Assembly: GCA_030426395.1 (NCBI GenBank)
Contig: JAUHYE010000003.1
Span: 1 to 64,000, forward strand
From: Phycisphaerae bacterium
GTDB taxonomy: Bacteria; Planctomycetota; Phycisphaerae; Phycisphaerales; UBA1924
Length of the DNA stretch: 64,000 bases
Direction of reading: 5' to 3'
Shown piece by piece: positions 24,922-34,014 of the stretch. Position numbers and translations under genes: made by a program. A model generated the notes under the pieces. It was not told the DNA's origin, searched no databases, and saw only the letters and a list, made by a program, of their open reading frames with translations. How positions within the stretch are numbered: the first letter of the stretch is position 1; each line of letters starts with the position of its first letter.

Positions 24922-25980
24922 TTGGAATTGACCATCGAGTTTCCCATCGGCCCCGATCCGGTTCGGGTGCTGGGGGTTCATGACCGGAATGTACGCCTGC
25001 TCCGCGAGGGGCTGGGGGTGTCGGTGACGCCCAAGGGCGGCATCGTGCGCATCAGCGGGCAGGAAGAGGGCGTGCGGGCGGCCGAGCGCTTCCTGCGGGC
25101 CATCCTGCGGCGTGGGGGGCGTGCGTCGACTTCGGATGTGCTCCAGATGCTGGCCGAGGCGGCCTCGGGCGGGCTGATGGCGCCAAACGGCTCGGACTAT
25201 CCGGATGTGTCGACCACGCCCGGGCTCGCTCCGGGTGGTCGTGGGCCGACGCGGGTTCCGCCAGGCGACGGCGAGGCGTGGGAGGGCCCGCTAGCGGTCT
25301 ACAGCGGCGGGCGGCAGATCCGCGCGCGCACGCCGGGGCAGGAGAACTACCTCGAGGCCATCCGCACCAACGAGTTGGTCTTCGGCATGGGCCCTGCCGG
25401 CACGGGCAAGACGTACCTGGCCGTCGCGGCGGCTGTGCATCTGCTGCGGACCGATCGCGTGCGCAAGCTGGTGCTGGTGCGGCCGGCCGTCGAGGCGGGC
25501 GAGCGGCTTGGCTTTTTGCCCGGCGACATGCAAGCGAAGGTGCATCCGTACCTGCGGCCTTTGCTCGACGCGCTGTACGACATGATGGACGTGGGCACGA
25601 TGGAGCGGTTCCTCGAGAGCGGTGTGATCGAGATCGCGCCCCTGGCGTTCATGCGTGGACGCACGCTCAATCAGGCGGCGATCCTCTTAGACGAAGCCCA
25701 GAACAGCACGGTGGGGCAGATGCAGATGTTCCTCACGCGCATGGGCGAGGGCTCTCGCATGATCGTGACGGGCGACCCGACGCAGATCGACATCCCCGAC
25801 CCGGGCGGCAGCGGGCTCATCGACGCGGCACGGCGGCTGCGGCGCGTGCGCGGGGTCGCGTTCGCCGCGTTGACGCGTGAGGACGTGGTGCGACACCCGC
25901 TGGTGCAGCGGATCATCGACGCGTACGGCGAGGAAGACTCGAAGAAACCCACGCCGGCGATGGCCGAGGGGGATGCGTGA
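24922..25980 (+). CDS. phoH: PhoH-family ATPase (YbeZ-like)
   Basis: A 352-residue protein. Residues about 1-75 form a KH-like N-terminal domain, and the ATPase core carries Walker A GPAGTGKTYLAVAAAV, VRPAVEAGERLGFLPGD, Walker B ILLDEAQN and the GDPTQIDIP motif. YbeZ-type PhoH proteins work with the endoribonuclease YbeY in rRNA maturation. TTG at 24922 is the likely start, with CTGGAGA upstream. The stop overlaps the next start (TGATG), so the two are translationally coupled. Confidence 0.93.
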   Translation: MELTIEFPIGPDPVRVLGVHDRNVRLLREGLGVSVTPKGGIVRISGQEEGVRAAERFLRAILRRGGRASTSDVLQMLAEAASGGLMAPNGSDYPDVSTTPGLAPGGRGPTRVPPGDGEAWEGPLAVYSGGRQIRARTPGQENYLEAIRTNELVFGMGPAGTGKTYLAVAAAVHLLRTDRVRKLVLVRPAVEAGERLGFLPGDMQAKVHPYLRPLLDALYDMMDVGTMERFLESGVIEIAPLAFMRGRTLNQAAILLDEAQNSTVGQMQMFLTRMGEGSRMIVTGDPTQIDIPDPGGSGLIDAARRLRRVRGVAFAALTREDVVRHPLVQRIIDAYGEEDSKKPTPAMAEGDA

Positions 25981-28370
25981 TGCGTTGGCCCTGGCAGAAG
26001 TCCAAGAGCAGCGGCCGGCGCGTGAGCCTGCGGCGGGAGCGGCAGACGCCCTGGGAGAAGTTCCAGCGGCTGATCACCAACCCCAAGACGGGGTACGCGG
26101 TGGTCATCAGCACCGGGGCGGCGTTGCTGCTGAGCGTGATCACGTGGTGGGCGAGTTCGCAGCCCATGCTGGCGATGGGTCGGTTGGCCGACGAGACGGT
26201 GGTGGCCCGCGAGCCCTTTCGCATGCCCGACCCGGCGCGCACCGACGAGAAGCGCACGTTGGCGCGCGATCGGGCGGCCCGCATCTTCGTGATGCGGCCC
26301 GAGCTGAGAGGGCTGGTCGATGGGCTTGCGGGTTTGCCGCTCACGCTACGTGACGCCGAGACGCTCGAGCAGGTGGCGCCCGAGCTTCGCGCGCGGTTCG
26401 ATCTCGATGAGGAAGAGCTGGCCGCCATCCGCGGGCTGGTGACCGAGGAAGAGGTCGAGCCGCGGTGGACCGAGGCCATGACGCGGTTGCGCAACGCGCT
26501 GGTGCGGCGGCCGTTTGTCGATCTTGCCACATGGCAGACCGAGCGGCAGCGTTCGGCCCAGCTTGGCGGCAGCGAGGCGGGCGAGACGGCGGTCATCTGG
26601 CTGCACGACAGCGAGACGAGCACGCAGCCCATCCACACCAACGCCACCACCCTTGTGAATGTCGCCAGCCCCGAGCAGCGGCGCGAGGCTGCCGAACTCA
26701 TCGCCGGGCAATCGCAGCTCAGCGAACCCGCGTTGCGGTCGCTCATTGTCGGGCGGCTGGTGAACCAGACCGAGCCGACGTACCGGCTCGACGAAGCGGA
26801 GACCGCCGCCCGGCAGGCCGAGGTGGTCGAGGGCATCGAGGAGTCTTGGGTCGAGGTGCAGGCGGGGCAGGTGATCGTGCGGCGAGGCGAGCCGGTTGGG
26901 CTCGAGACCATCGGCCTGTTGCGCAGCGAGCGGGATGCCGTGGCGGAGGCGCGGGGCGTGTTCTCGCTCGGGTCGCGACTGGTCGGTTCCGTCGCGGTGT
27001 GCGTGCTGGTGGTGCTGGGGCTCACGCTGTATCTGGCGTGGTACTGCCCCCGCGTGACGCGCAACCCCGAGCGCATGCTGGGCATCGCCGGGCTGTTCGT
27101 GGCGTGCTTCGCGCTTGCGGTATGGCCGGCGGCGCTGGAGCCGCGACTGGTCATGCTGCTGGCGGTGGCGCCGACGCTGCTGCTGTCGATGCTGCTGGTG
27201 ATCGCCTACGACGCGCGCATCGCGCTGGCAATCTCTGCCGGGCACGCGGTGCTGGTGACGGTCGCGCTGGGCAGGCCATCGTGGTTCGTGATGATCCCGC
27301 TGGCCGGGGCGGCGACCGCGGCGTGGCAGCTCAGCGACATTCGGGATCGGCGGGCGTTCGTGCGCACCGGACTGGCAACCGCGCTCGCGCTGGCGGCGGC
27401 GACGCTGGGCGGTGGGCTGCTCGGCCGGCCGCTGTCGGCTCAGGGCTTGCTCGAATTGTCATGGGACATGGGCTTTGCCGCCAGTGGTGGGCTGGCGATG
27501 GCGGGGCTGGTGCTGTTCATCCTGCCCAGCGTCGAGAAGGCGTTCGACATCACCACGGGCATGAAGCTCATCGAGCTGCGCGACCCCAAGCACCCGCTGC
27601 TGCGCGAGCTGCAACGCCGGGCGCCGGGCACGTACAACCACTCGATGAACGTCGCGTCGATCGCCGAGGCGGCGGCGGACGCGATCGGGGCGGACTCGTT
27701 GCAGACGTACGTGGGCGCGTTGTACCACGACGTGGGCAAGATGAACAAGCCCGAGTACTTCGTGGAGAACCAGGCAGGCGGGCCCAACAAGCACGACAAG
27801 CTGAGCCCGGCGATGAGCCTGCTGGTGATCGTGGGTCACGTGAAGGACGGCCTGGAGCTGGCGCGCGAGTTCGGCCTGCCGCGCACGCTGCACCACTACA
27901 TCGAGGCGCACCACGGCACGACCCTGGTGGAATACTTCTACCACCGTGCGAAGCAGAAGGCCGCCGACGAGGCCGAGGCCGCGCGCGAGAGCCGGGCGGT
28001 GAGCAAGGGCGCCTCGGGCGAGGCGGCCGAGGTGAGCAAACGCGAGGCCAAGGAGGGCGAATTGGTCAGCGAGCCGAGCGAGATGGAGTATCGCTACCCG
28101 GGCCCGAACCCGCGGACGAAGGAGTGCGCCATCCTCATGCTGGCCGACGCCGTCGAGAGCGCCACGCGCACGATGGCCGACCCGACGCCGGCCCGCATCG
28201 ACCAGCTCGTGCGTCGCCTGGCCCAGAAGCGGCTGACCGACGGCCAGTTCGACGACTGCGATCTGACGCTCAAGGAGTTGGACGCGGTGGGGGATTCGAT
28301 CTCCAAGACGGTGGCGAGCATTTACCACGGGCGGATTGCGTATCCGGGGGGTGGGGAGAAGCGGGCTTAG
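25980..28370 (+). CDS. pgpH: 7TM-HD phosphodiesterase (PgpH/YqfF-like)
   Basis: A 796-residue membrane protein. After a basic leader and one membrane segment (about 38-55), an extracytoplasmic 7TMR-HDED domain reaches residue 330. A seven-helix membrane block follows (to about 520), then a cytosolic HD domain with NHSMNVA, YHDVGKM and HHGTTLVEYFY. PgpH enzymes hydrolyse cyclic di-AMP. The HD domain carries a charged Ala/Glu/Lys insertion (about 660-700). The usual third member of this cluster, ybeY, is absent; dus follows on the other strand. Confidence 0.9.
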   Translation: MRWPWQKSKSSGRRVSLRRERQTPWEKFQRLITNPKTGYAVVISTGAALLLSVITWWASSQPMLAMGRLADETVVAREPFRMPDPARTDEKRTLARDRAARIFVMRPELRGLVDGLAGLPLTLRDAETLEQVAPELRARFDLDEEELAAIRGLVTEEEVEPRWTEAMTRLRNALVRRPFVDLATWQTERQRSAQLGGSEAGETAVIWLHDSETSTQPIHTNATTLVNVASPEQRREAAELIAGQSQLSEPALRSLIVGRLVNQTEPTYRLDEAETAARQAEVVEGIEESWVEVQAGQVIVRRGEPVGLETIGLLRSERDAVAEARGVFSLGSRLVGSVAVCVLVVLGLTLYLAWYCPRVTRNPERMLGIAGLFVACFALAVWPAALEPRLVMLLAVAPTLLLSMLLVIAYDARIALAISAGHAVLVTVALGRPSWFVMIPLAGAATAAWQLSDIRDRRAFVRTGLATALALAAATLGGGLLGRPLSAQGLLELSWDMGFAASGGLAMAGLVLFILPSVEKAFDITTGMKLIELRDPKHPLLRELQRRAPGTYNHSMNVASIAEAAADAIGADSLQTYVGALYHDVGKMNKPEYFVENQAGGPNKHDKLSPAMSLLVIVGHVKDGLELAREFGLPRTLHHYIEAHHGTTLVEYFYHRAKQKAADEAEAARESRAVSKGASGEAAEVSKREAKEGELVSEPSEMEYRYPGPNPRTKECAILMLADAVESATRTMADPTPARIDQLVRRLAQKRLTDGQFDDCDLTLKELDAVGDSISKTVASIYHGRIAYPGGGEKRA

Positions 28371-29599
28371 GTCGACTTGCCCAGGCTATCGGTCGCGTAC
28401 CACTCCCCAAGCACCCCCCGCCAATCCTCCAGCCCCTTCACCCCAATAAACCGCTTGCGCACCTCATCCCCCGCCGGATGATGCTGCGCAAACCGGATGG
28501 CGAACTTGCGCATGGTCTTGCCGGTGTGGTGTTCGGGGTCGCGCATGCCTGAGTTGACTCGCAGGGCCAGCTCGAAGTGGTCCTCGAGCACCTGTCGCTG
28601 CTCGGCGATGGTGGGGGGGCGGGGCTCGTCGCCGGCCATCATGGCGCGGGCCTGGCGGAAGATCCAGGGGTTGCCGATGCAGCCGCGGGCGACGCTGACG
28701 CCGGCGACGCCGGTGTAGCCGATCATGCGGAAGATGTCCTGCACCTTCCAGATGTCGCCCGAGCCGAAGACGACGCGGCCGGGGCGCTGCTGCACGATGT
28801 CGCGGAGCAGGTCCCATCGGCTGGGGCCGACGTACTTCTGCTGGACGGTGCGCGCGTGGACGGTGGCCCAGGCGTAACCAAGGTCGTAGGCGGCGTCGAA
28901 GATGCGCATGAAGTTGCGCGCCATCTCGGGCGTGTCGTCGAAGCTGCGGCGGATCTTCAGCGTCAGCGGCATGCTCTCGGGCAGCGCGTCACGGACGGCC
29001 TTGAGGATGTCGATCGCGCCATCGGGCTCGGCCAGCCAGTGTCCGCCGCGGGCCTTCTTGGCGATCTTCTTGACCGGGCATGCGAGGTTGATGTCGATGG
29101 CCTGGAAGGAAGACTCGCTCGTGTGTTCGATGGCCAGCTCGCCACCCTCGGCCAGCTTGCGATATTCCTTAGGCCGCCTGGCGCCCTGTTCGACCATCTT
29201 GATCGCCGCGGCGGCCATCTCGCCGGGGTCGCTGCCCATGATCTGGCCCACGAGGGGGTGGTCGTCCTCGCCTCCGGGCACGTTGTCGTGCAGCTCGCCC
29301 AAGTCGGCCTTGGCGAAGCCGCGACCGCCGGCCAGCAGGGTGCGGTCGAGCAGGGCCTCGGTGACGCACAGCGGGCAGCCGTGGCGGCGGGCGATGATGC
29401 GCATGGCCGCGTCGGAGTAGCCCGCCAGGCCGGCTTGGTAGAAGGGGGCGTCCATGCCGGGGATGGTCGCGGGCAGGAGCGGGTGCACACCGGTGCGGCC
29501 GATCTCGGCGGCGATAGCGCGCGCGTCGAGGCCCTCGCCGCCTGGGGCGACACCCGGGGTGGGCTCGGTAGCGTTGCGTGAGGCGGTCTCGCAGGACAT
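28367..29599 (-). CDS. dus: tRNA-dihydrouridine synthase
   Basis: A 410-residue flavoenzyme of the Dus/NifR3 family, which reduces uridine in the tRNA D-loop. Seen are the N-terminal barrel start APFYQAGLAGYSDAAMR, VTEALLDR, VGQIMGSDPGEMAAAA, the active-site segment INLACPVKK with its Cys, LKIRRSFDD, VHARTVQQKY, and the FMN-phosphate loop VSVARGCIGNPWIF. The N-terminal 45 residues are an extension. Length is above the usual 320-350 because of this and an insert after KMVEQGA. TACCCT lies 6 nt before the ATG. Confidence 0.88.
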   Translation of the reverse strand: MSCETASRNATEPTPGVAPGGEGLDARAIAAEIGRTGVHPLLPATIPGMDAPFYQAGLAGYSDAAMRIIARRHGCPLCVTEALLDRTLLAGGRGFAKADLGELHDNVPGGEDDHPLVGQIMGSDPGEMAAAAIKMVEQGARRPKEYRKLAEGGELAIEHTSESSFQAIDINLACPVKKIAKKARGGHWLAEPDGAIDILKAVRDALPESMPLTLKIRRSFDDTPEMARNFMRIFDAAYDLGYAWATVHARTVQQKYVGPSRWDLLRDIVQQRPGRVVFGSGDIWKVQDIFRMIGYTGVAGVSVARGCIGNPWIFRQARAMMAGDEPRPPTIAEQRQVLEDHFELALRVNSGMRDPEHHTGKTMRKFAIRFAQHHPAGDEVRKRFIGVKGLEDWRGVLGEWYATDSLGKST

Positions 29600-29605
29600 C
29601 GGGCA

Positions 29606-29611
29606 AGGGTA
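29606..29611 (-). promoter_or_regulatory. Leaderless-type -10 element of dus
   Basis: TACCCT on the minus strand, 6 nt before the ATG at 29599. Confidence 0.4.
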
Positions 29612-29646
29612 GTGGACGCGGGGGGATGGCGGGGGCACCATTGGCG

Positions 29647-30078
29647 ATGCGTCGAGGCTTGCCAATCGTGTTTTCGGGCGTGGGACTCGCGCTGCTCGCG
29701 GGCTGTGCCTCGCGGGGCGAATTGGACAGCGGGCCGGTCTACCCGCTCGCCAGCCAACGCGTCGAAACGCTCGATATCCACGCCTTCCGCGAGGGCACCA
29801 GGCTCCGGCTGACCAACACCACCGCCCGCAGCTTCGGCCCGGGCACGCTCTGGCTCAATGGCCGCTACGGCTACGCCATCGAGGGGTTGGCCATCGGCGA
29901 AACCCTGCGCGTGCCGCTGGGCGACTTCGTCGACGCCCAGGGACGGCGATTCGGCGCGGGCGGGTTCTTCGCGGCCGAGCCACCCGAACTGCTGGCGCTG
30001 GTGGAGCTGACGGTCGACGCGCCGGCGGATGAGCAGCCGGTGAAGTACGGGCTAATCGCGGTGGGGCAGCGGCGGTAG
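29647..30078 (+). CDS. Small lipoprotein with beta-sandwich-like body
   Basis: A 143-residue protein with lipobox LLAGC (Cys20). The mature part has strand patterns such as LRLTNTTARSFGPGTLWLNG and IGETLRVPLGDFVDAQGR, consistent with a small Ig-like or FixG-like beta domain. Function unknown. It lies between the divergent dus and the convergent dockerin-tailed gene. No clear ribosome binding site. Confidence 0.55.
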   Translation: MRRGLPIVFSGVGLALLAGCASRGELDSGPVYPLASQRVETLDIHAFREGTRLRLTNTTARSFGPGTLWLNGRYGYAIEGLAIGETLRVPLGDFVDAQGRRFGAGGFFAAEPPELLALVELTVDAPADEQPVKYGLIAVGQRR

Positions 30079-30085
30079 TGCCGGT

Positions 30086-31198
30086 TCAGGGGCAGGCCTC
30101 ACCGGTGTCGAACGAGTTCTGATAGCACAGGAAGTCGAAGATGGTCAGCACACCGTCGCTATCGCAATCGGCGTACGGATCGCCGTCCATGAACGCGTTC
30201 TGGAACGCGAGGTAATCGAAGATGTTGAGGATGCCGTCCTGGTTGGCGTCGGCGTAGCAACGCCAGTTGGTCTTGTACGCACGGATGGTGAAGGGGATCA
30301 TCGGGAAGAAATCGACCGCACCGATGCCGTCGAAGACGACGCTCACGCGCACGTCGACCGATTCGATGCGCTCTGCTGCCGCCGGGCCGATCGCCAGCGC
30401 GTTGTCGTAGGCGCTGTGCCCTTCGGCCGGATCACGGGGCTCGCCCGTGCTCGGGCTGTGTGCATCGTCCAGGGTAAGCTCGGTGCCATCACCGAATCGC
30501 ACGCGCGCCTCGGCCATGATCGATCCGGTACCGGCGAGCAAGCCGTTCCAGGTGCCCAGCGTGATCAGCCCGGTGTCGCCCAGGCGGCTGTTGTCGGCGT
30601 CGCGAGCGTCGAGGGTCTGCCAGACCGACACGCTCGTGGTGCTCGCGGCAAACGCGGACGGCGGCGATAGATCGGTCGTGCCATGGGGCGAGCGGATAGT
30701 GTCGCGCACGCCGTACGCGACGTAGAGCGTGGCCTCCGTCGAGCCGGCCAGACCCGTCACGCGGGCTTCGAGGTCGGCCACGGGCGCGCTGGTCACCACC
30801 GGCGTCAGCACGAATCGCACGGCGTCGATCGCGCCCTCGCCCGAAACAGGGATGCGCACGCGGCGGGTGTTGGCGGCCGTGTCCGCCCGGCTGATCAGTT
30901 GCAGGTCGGGGATGTCGGCAAAGCCAATCGTCTCGCCGCCCGACACGAGCGCGACGCTAAATTGCACGGCCGCGCCGCCGATATCGGTCTTGGTCCGGCT
31001 CAGGTCGATCGCGTCGATCACGACCTCGGCCCCACGGAGCACGGGCACCGGCGGCTCGACCGGCACGGTGGCAACCGTGGCTTTCGGGAACGTCGCCGAC
31101 AGATCGAGGTCGATGGTGCGGACCTTGAGCGGCCCATCCTGGGCCAAGCAGGCCGAGGCGGCAGTGAACAGCAGCGTCGTGGTGAGGGCTCGATTCAC
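30086..31198 (-). CDS. Secreted protein with C-terminal dockerin-like repeats
   Basis: A 370-residue exported protein; signal peptide ends CLAQ. The GTG start at 31198 is preceded by GGGAG. Residues about 30-305 are beta-rich with no recognised catalytic motif, and include VSGEGAIDAVRFVLTP and VDVRVSVVFDGIGAVDFFP. The end carries two dockerin-like repeats, DANQDGILNIFDYLAFQ and DCDSDGVLTIFDFLCYQ, with Cys residues before the first repeat (WRCYAD) and at the terminus (EACP). The repeats predict calcium binding and cell-surface attachment. Confidence 0.75.
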   Translation of the reverse strand: MNRALTTTLLFTAASACLAQDGPLKVRTIDLDLSATFPKATVATVPVEPPVPVLRGAEVVIDAIDLSRTKTDIGGAAVQFSVALVSGGETIGFADIPDLQLISRADTAANTRRVRIPVSGEGAIDAVRFVLTPVVTSAPVADLEARVTGLAGSTEATLYVAYGVRDTIRSPHGTTDLSPPSAFAASTTSVSVWQTLDARDADNSRLGDTGLITLGTWNGLLAGTGSIMAEARVRFGDGTELTLDDAHSPSTGEPRDPAEGHSAYDNALAIGPAAAERIESVDVRVSVVFDGIGAVDFFPMIPFTIRAYKTNWRCYADANQDGILNIFDYLAFQNAFMDGDPYADCDSDGVLTIFDFLCYQNSFDTGEACP

Positions 31199-31310
31199 TT
31201 CATTTCTCCCTATGTCCCTAACCCAAGATATCCGAAATGCGGCCTTGGTGCAATCCGACCAAAGCCCAAGAACCGCGACGGAATGTGCCCACGGCGACGC
31301 CGCGCGTCGA

Positions 31311-31316
31311 TATCCT
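31311..31316 (+). promoter_or_regulatory. Leaderless-type -10 element of the LmbE-like gene
   Basis: TATCCT, 6 nt before the ATG at 31323. Confidence 0.4.
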
Positions 31317-31322
31317 CCGCCC

Positions 31323-32060
31323 ATGGCCAACATCCTCGTCGTCGGACCGCATCCTGATGATCAAGAGCTCGGCATGGGCGGCGCGATCGCCAAGCTGGCC
31401 GAGCAGGGGCACGACGTGCTGCTGGTCGACGTGACCAACGGCGAGCCAACGCCGTATGGCGATCCAGTGACGCGTGCCGCCGAGGCGAAGAAGGCGGCGG
31501 AGATCCTGTCGCCCGACCCGGCGAAGTTTCCCGATGCCAAGCCGGTGCAGCGTGTGCTGCTAGGCATGCCCAATCGGTTCGTCGAGCACACCATCGCCGC
31601 GAGGCACGTGATGGCGGGCGTGATCCGGGCCCACCAGGCGAGCATCGTGTTCACGCCTTTCTTCGAGGATGCGCACCCCGACCATCGTGCCGTCACGCGG
31701 ATCGTCGAGGACGCGCGATTCGACGCCAAGCTGACGGGCATCGACATGCCGGCGCCCGAGGGGATGGCGGCGGGCGAGCCGATCTATCCCAAGTGGCTGT
31801 TCTACTACTACGCCACGCACCTGCGCTGGGTGGCCAACCCGAGCTTCATTCTCGACGTGACGGGGTACGTGGAGCGCAAGATCGAGTCGATCCGAGCGTA
31901 CCACACGCAGTTCGTGCTGCCCGAGAAGAACCGCAAGGTGATCGACTGGGTCGAGGCGAGCGGGACGTATCTGGGCAGCCGGATCGGGGTTGGGGCGGGG
32001 GAAGGGTTTTTTACGAAGGAGCCGGTGGGGCTGGACGGGATCGAGAGTCTTGTGGGCTAG
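31323..32060 (+). CDS. LmbE/PIG-L family deacetylase (BshB1-like)
   Basis: A 245-residue zinc deacetylase. The N-terminal VVGPHPDDQELGMGG gives the metal-binding His10 and Asp13 pair, and FEDAHPDHRAV supplies the later His. The family removes acetyl from GlcNAc conjugates. Length and LLVDVTNGEPTPYGDP match the BshB1 group, which deacetylates GlcNAc-malate in bacillithiol synthesis. A BshC-like gene lies 13 kb away. TATCCT is the only start signal. Its stop interlocks with the FmdB-like gene. Confidence 0.8.
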   Translation: MANILVVGPHPDDQELGMGGAIAKLAEQGHDVLLVDVTNGEPTPYGDPVTRAAEAKKAAEILSPDPAKFPDAKPVQRVLLGMPNRFVEHTIAARHVMAGVIRAHQASIVFTPFFEDAHPDHRAVTRIVEDARFDAKLTGIDMPAPEGMAAGEPIYPKWLFYYYATHLRWVANPSFILDVTGYVERKIESIRAYHTQFVLPEKNRKVIDWVEASGTYLGSRIGVGAGEGFFTKEPVGLDGIESLVG

Positions 32061-32362
32061 AGGTAGTCATCCGCATTGATCGTCTTCGGCCCCTCACTCC
32101 CGGCCGTGCGTTCGTAGTAGCCGTCGCCCTTCTTCTCGAACTTCGTGAAGCCGAGTTCGCCCAGGCGCTTGTTGCTCATCTGGGTCTTGTTGAGGTCGCT
32201 CCACTTGCCGGCGATGGCGGGCGCGGAGATCGCGCGGCGGCAGGGCTGGCCGGTCTCGGGGTGCTCGGTCAGCGGCTCGTCGGCCATGCGCTGGACGTAC
32301 TCGAAGGTCTTGCCGGTGGGCTCGCCCTTCTTGTCCAGGAGTTCATAGTCATAGGTGGGCAT
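32057..32362 (-). CDS. FmdB-like protein lacking the zinc-ribbon cysteines
   Basis: A 101-residue protein starting MPTYDYELLDKKGE, the opening of the FmdB/CxxC putative regulatory family (MPTYEYxCxxCG). Here the first Cys pair is replaced by LLDKKG and only one Cys remains (QPCRR), so zinc binding is probably lost. The second half is basic and polar (KRLGELGFTKFEKKGDGYY). It follows DAHP synthase by 8 bp on the same strand, but has its own TAAAAT start signal. Confidence 0.6.
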   Translation of the reverse strand: MPTYDYELLDKKGEPTGKTFEYVQRMADEPLTEHPETGQPCRRAISAPAIAGKWSDLNKTQMSNKRLGELGFTKFEKKGDGYYERTAGSEGPKTINADDYL

Positions 32363-32367
32363 TGTCT

Positions 32368-32373
32368 ATTTTA
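32368..32373 (-). promoter_or_regulatory. Leaderless-type -10 element of the FmdB-like gene
   Basis: TAAAAT on the minus strand, 5 nt before the ATG at 32362, overlapping the DAHP synthase stop. Confidence 0.4.
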
Positions 32374-33777
32374 CGCCGGAAGGTCGCCCGCCGTTCGGCT
32401 GAGCGCGCCTGACAGAATAAACGCCAATTCCAGGGCCTGGGCGTAGTTCAGGCGCGGGTCGCAGGCGGTGGCGTAGTTCTCGGACAGTCGCTCCTGCGTC
32501 ACGCCCGAGGCACCGCCGATGACCTCGGTCACGTCGTGCCCGGTGACCTCGACATGCACGCCGCCGAGCACGGTGCCGGCCTGGGCGTGGGCGGCCATCG
32601 TGCTGCGCAGCTCGGCCACGATCGCGTCAAAGCTGCGCGTCTTGCGGCCGTCGTCGGTCACGTGGCCGTTGCCGTGCATGGGGTCGCACAGCCAGACGGC
32701 CGGCTCCCCCGACTTCTCGACGGCTCGCAAGATCGGCGGCAGCGCGTCGACCTTCGTCGCGCCCATGCGCGAGATCAGCACGATCTTGCCCGGCTCGCGC
32801 TTGTGGTTGAGTGTGCGCAGCAGGGCGACGGCCTCGTCGGGATCGATGCTCGGGCCGATCTTCACGCCCACGGGGTTGGCGATGCCTCGGAAGAACTCGA
32901 CGTGGGCGCCGTCGAGGGCGCGGGTGCGCTCACCAATCCAGGGCAGGTGGGTGGTGAGGCAGTAGTAGCCGTCGCGGCGGGGAACCTTGCGGGTCTGGGC
33001 ACTCTCGTATTCGAGATTGAGCCCCTCGTGGCTGGCGAAGAAATCGACGCGGCTGACCTCGTGCATCGAGTTTTCGCCGATGAGCTCGGCGAAGCGGATG
33101 GCGCTGCGCACCTCCTGGCTCATGCGCTGGTAGCGCTCGCGCAGGTCGCCAGAGAGCTGGGCGTTGGTCAGGAACCGCAGATCCCACTGCTCGGCGTGGT
33201 GCAGGTCGGCGAAGCCGCCGGTCGCCAGCGAGCGGATGAAGTTGAGCGTCATGGCCGCGTGGTGGTAGCCGGCCAGGAGCAACTCCGGGTCGGGCCGGCG
33301 GGCGCCCGGGGTAAAGTCGGCCTTGTTGACCAGGTCGCCGAAGTAGCTGGGAAGCTCGCAGGCCTGGCCGTCGATGTCGCCGGTCTCGGTCGGCTTGGAG
33401 CGGGGCTTGGCGTACTGGCCGGCCAGGCGGCCGATGCGGACCACGGGCTTCTGCGAGCCGTGGATGAGTACGAGGCTCATCTGGAGGAGGATCTTGAGTG
33501 TCGCGGTGATGGTGGCCGGGCTGCACTCGTCGAGGGTTTCGGCGCAGTCGCCCCCATGGATGATCAGGCGCTTGCCGGCCTGGGCGTCGGCGAGGTTGGC
33601 CTTGAGGCTCTCGATCTCCCACGAGGTGACCAGCGGCGGCAGGCCGGCCAGGCGATCGACCGCGCGCTTGAGGGCGGCAGGGTCGTCATATTGAACGGTT
33701 TGAGCGCGCGGGCGCTGCTGCCAACTCGTGGGCGTCCAGGGCGATCGGGCGGTGGATTGGGCAGTAGATTGGGGCAC
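32371..33777 (-). CDS. Class II 3-deoxy-7-phosphoheptulonate synthase
   Basis: A 468-residue type II DAHP synthase, first enzyme of the shikimate pathway (phosphoenolpyruvate plus erythrose 4-phosphate). Class II signatures are present: WTPTSWQQRP start, PPLVTSWEIESLK, IIHGGDCAETL, RIGRLAGQYAKPRS, YHHAAMTLNFIRSL, GVKIGPSIDPDE and WLCDPMHGNGH. GTG at 33777 gives the usual length; an in-frame ATG at 33876 would add a basic leader that lacks similarity to the family. No other aromatic genes are nearby. Confidence 0.92.
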   Translation of the reverse strand: MPQSTAQSTARSPWTPTSWQQRPRAQTVQYDDPAALKRAVDRLAGLPPLVTSWEIESLKANLADAQAGKRLIIHGGDCAETLDECSPATITATLKILLQMSLVLIHGSQKPVVRIGRLAGQYAKPRSKPTETGDIDGQACELPSYFGDLVNKADFTPGARRPDPELLLAGYHHAAMTLNFIRSLATGGFADLHHAEQWDLRFLTNAQLSGDLRERYQRMSQEVRSAIRFAELIGENSMHEVSRVDFFASHEGLNLEYESAQTRKVPRRDGYYCLTTHLPWIGERTRALDGAHVEFFRGIANPVGVKIGPSIDPDEAVALLRTLNHKREPGKIVLISRMGATKVDALPPILRAVEKSGEPAVWLCDPMHGNGHVTDDGRKTRSFDAIVAELRSTMAAHAQAGTVLGGVHVEVTGHDVTEVIGGASGVTQERLSENYATACDPRLNYAQALELAFILSGALSRTAGDLPA

Positions 33778-34014
33778 TGGCGGCTTTCTTCGCGCGGTTT
33801 TTGCGCGTTTGGGGCAGATTTTCTTTTTTTTCGTCGGATTCGCTGAATGACATGCGGTGAAGGGTCGATGCACCATGCGTTCGGGGTTATCCGCCACTGA
33901 CGGCGGCCGGACGAGATGGATCAGGCCGCACAAACCATATCGCCCGGCTCTGCAGGACCAATTCGGACCTCCCGGGAGCAACCAAGACCGCGGCCGCTGT
34001 TTGGAGATTCAGGT

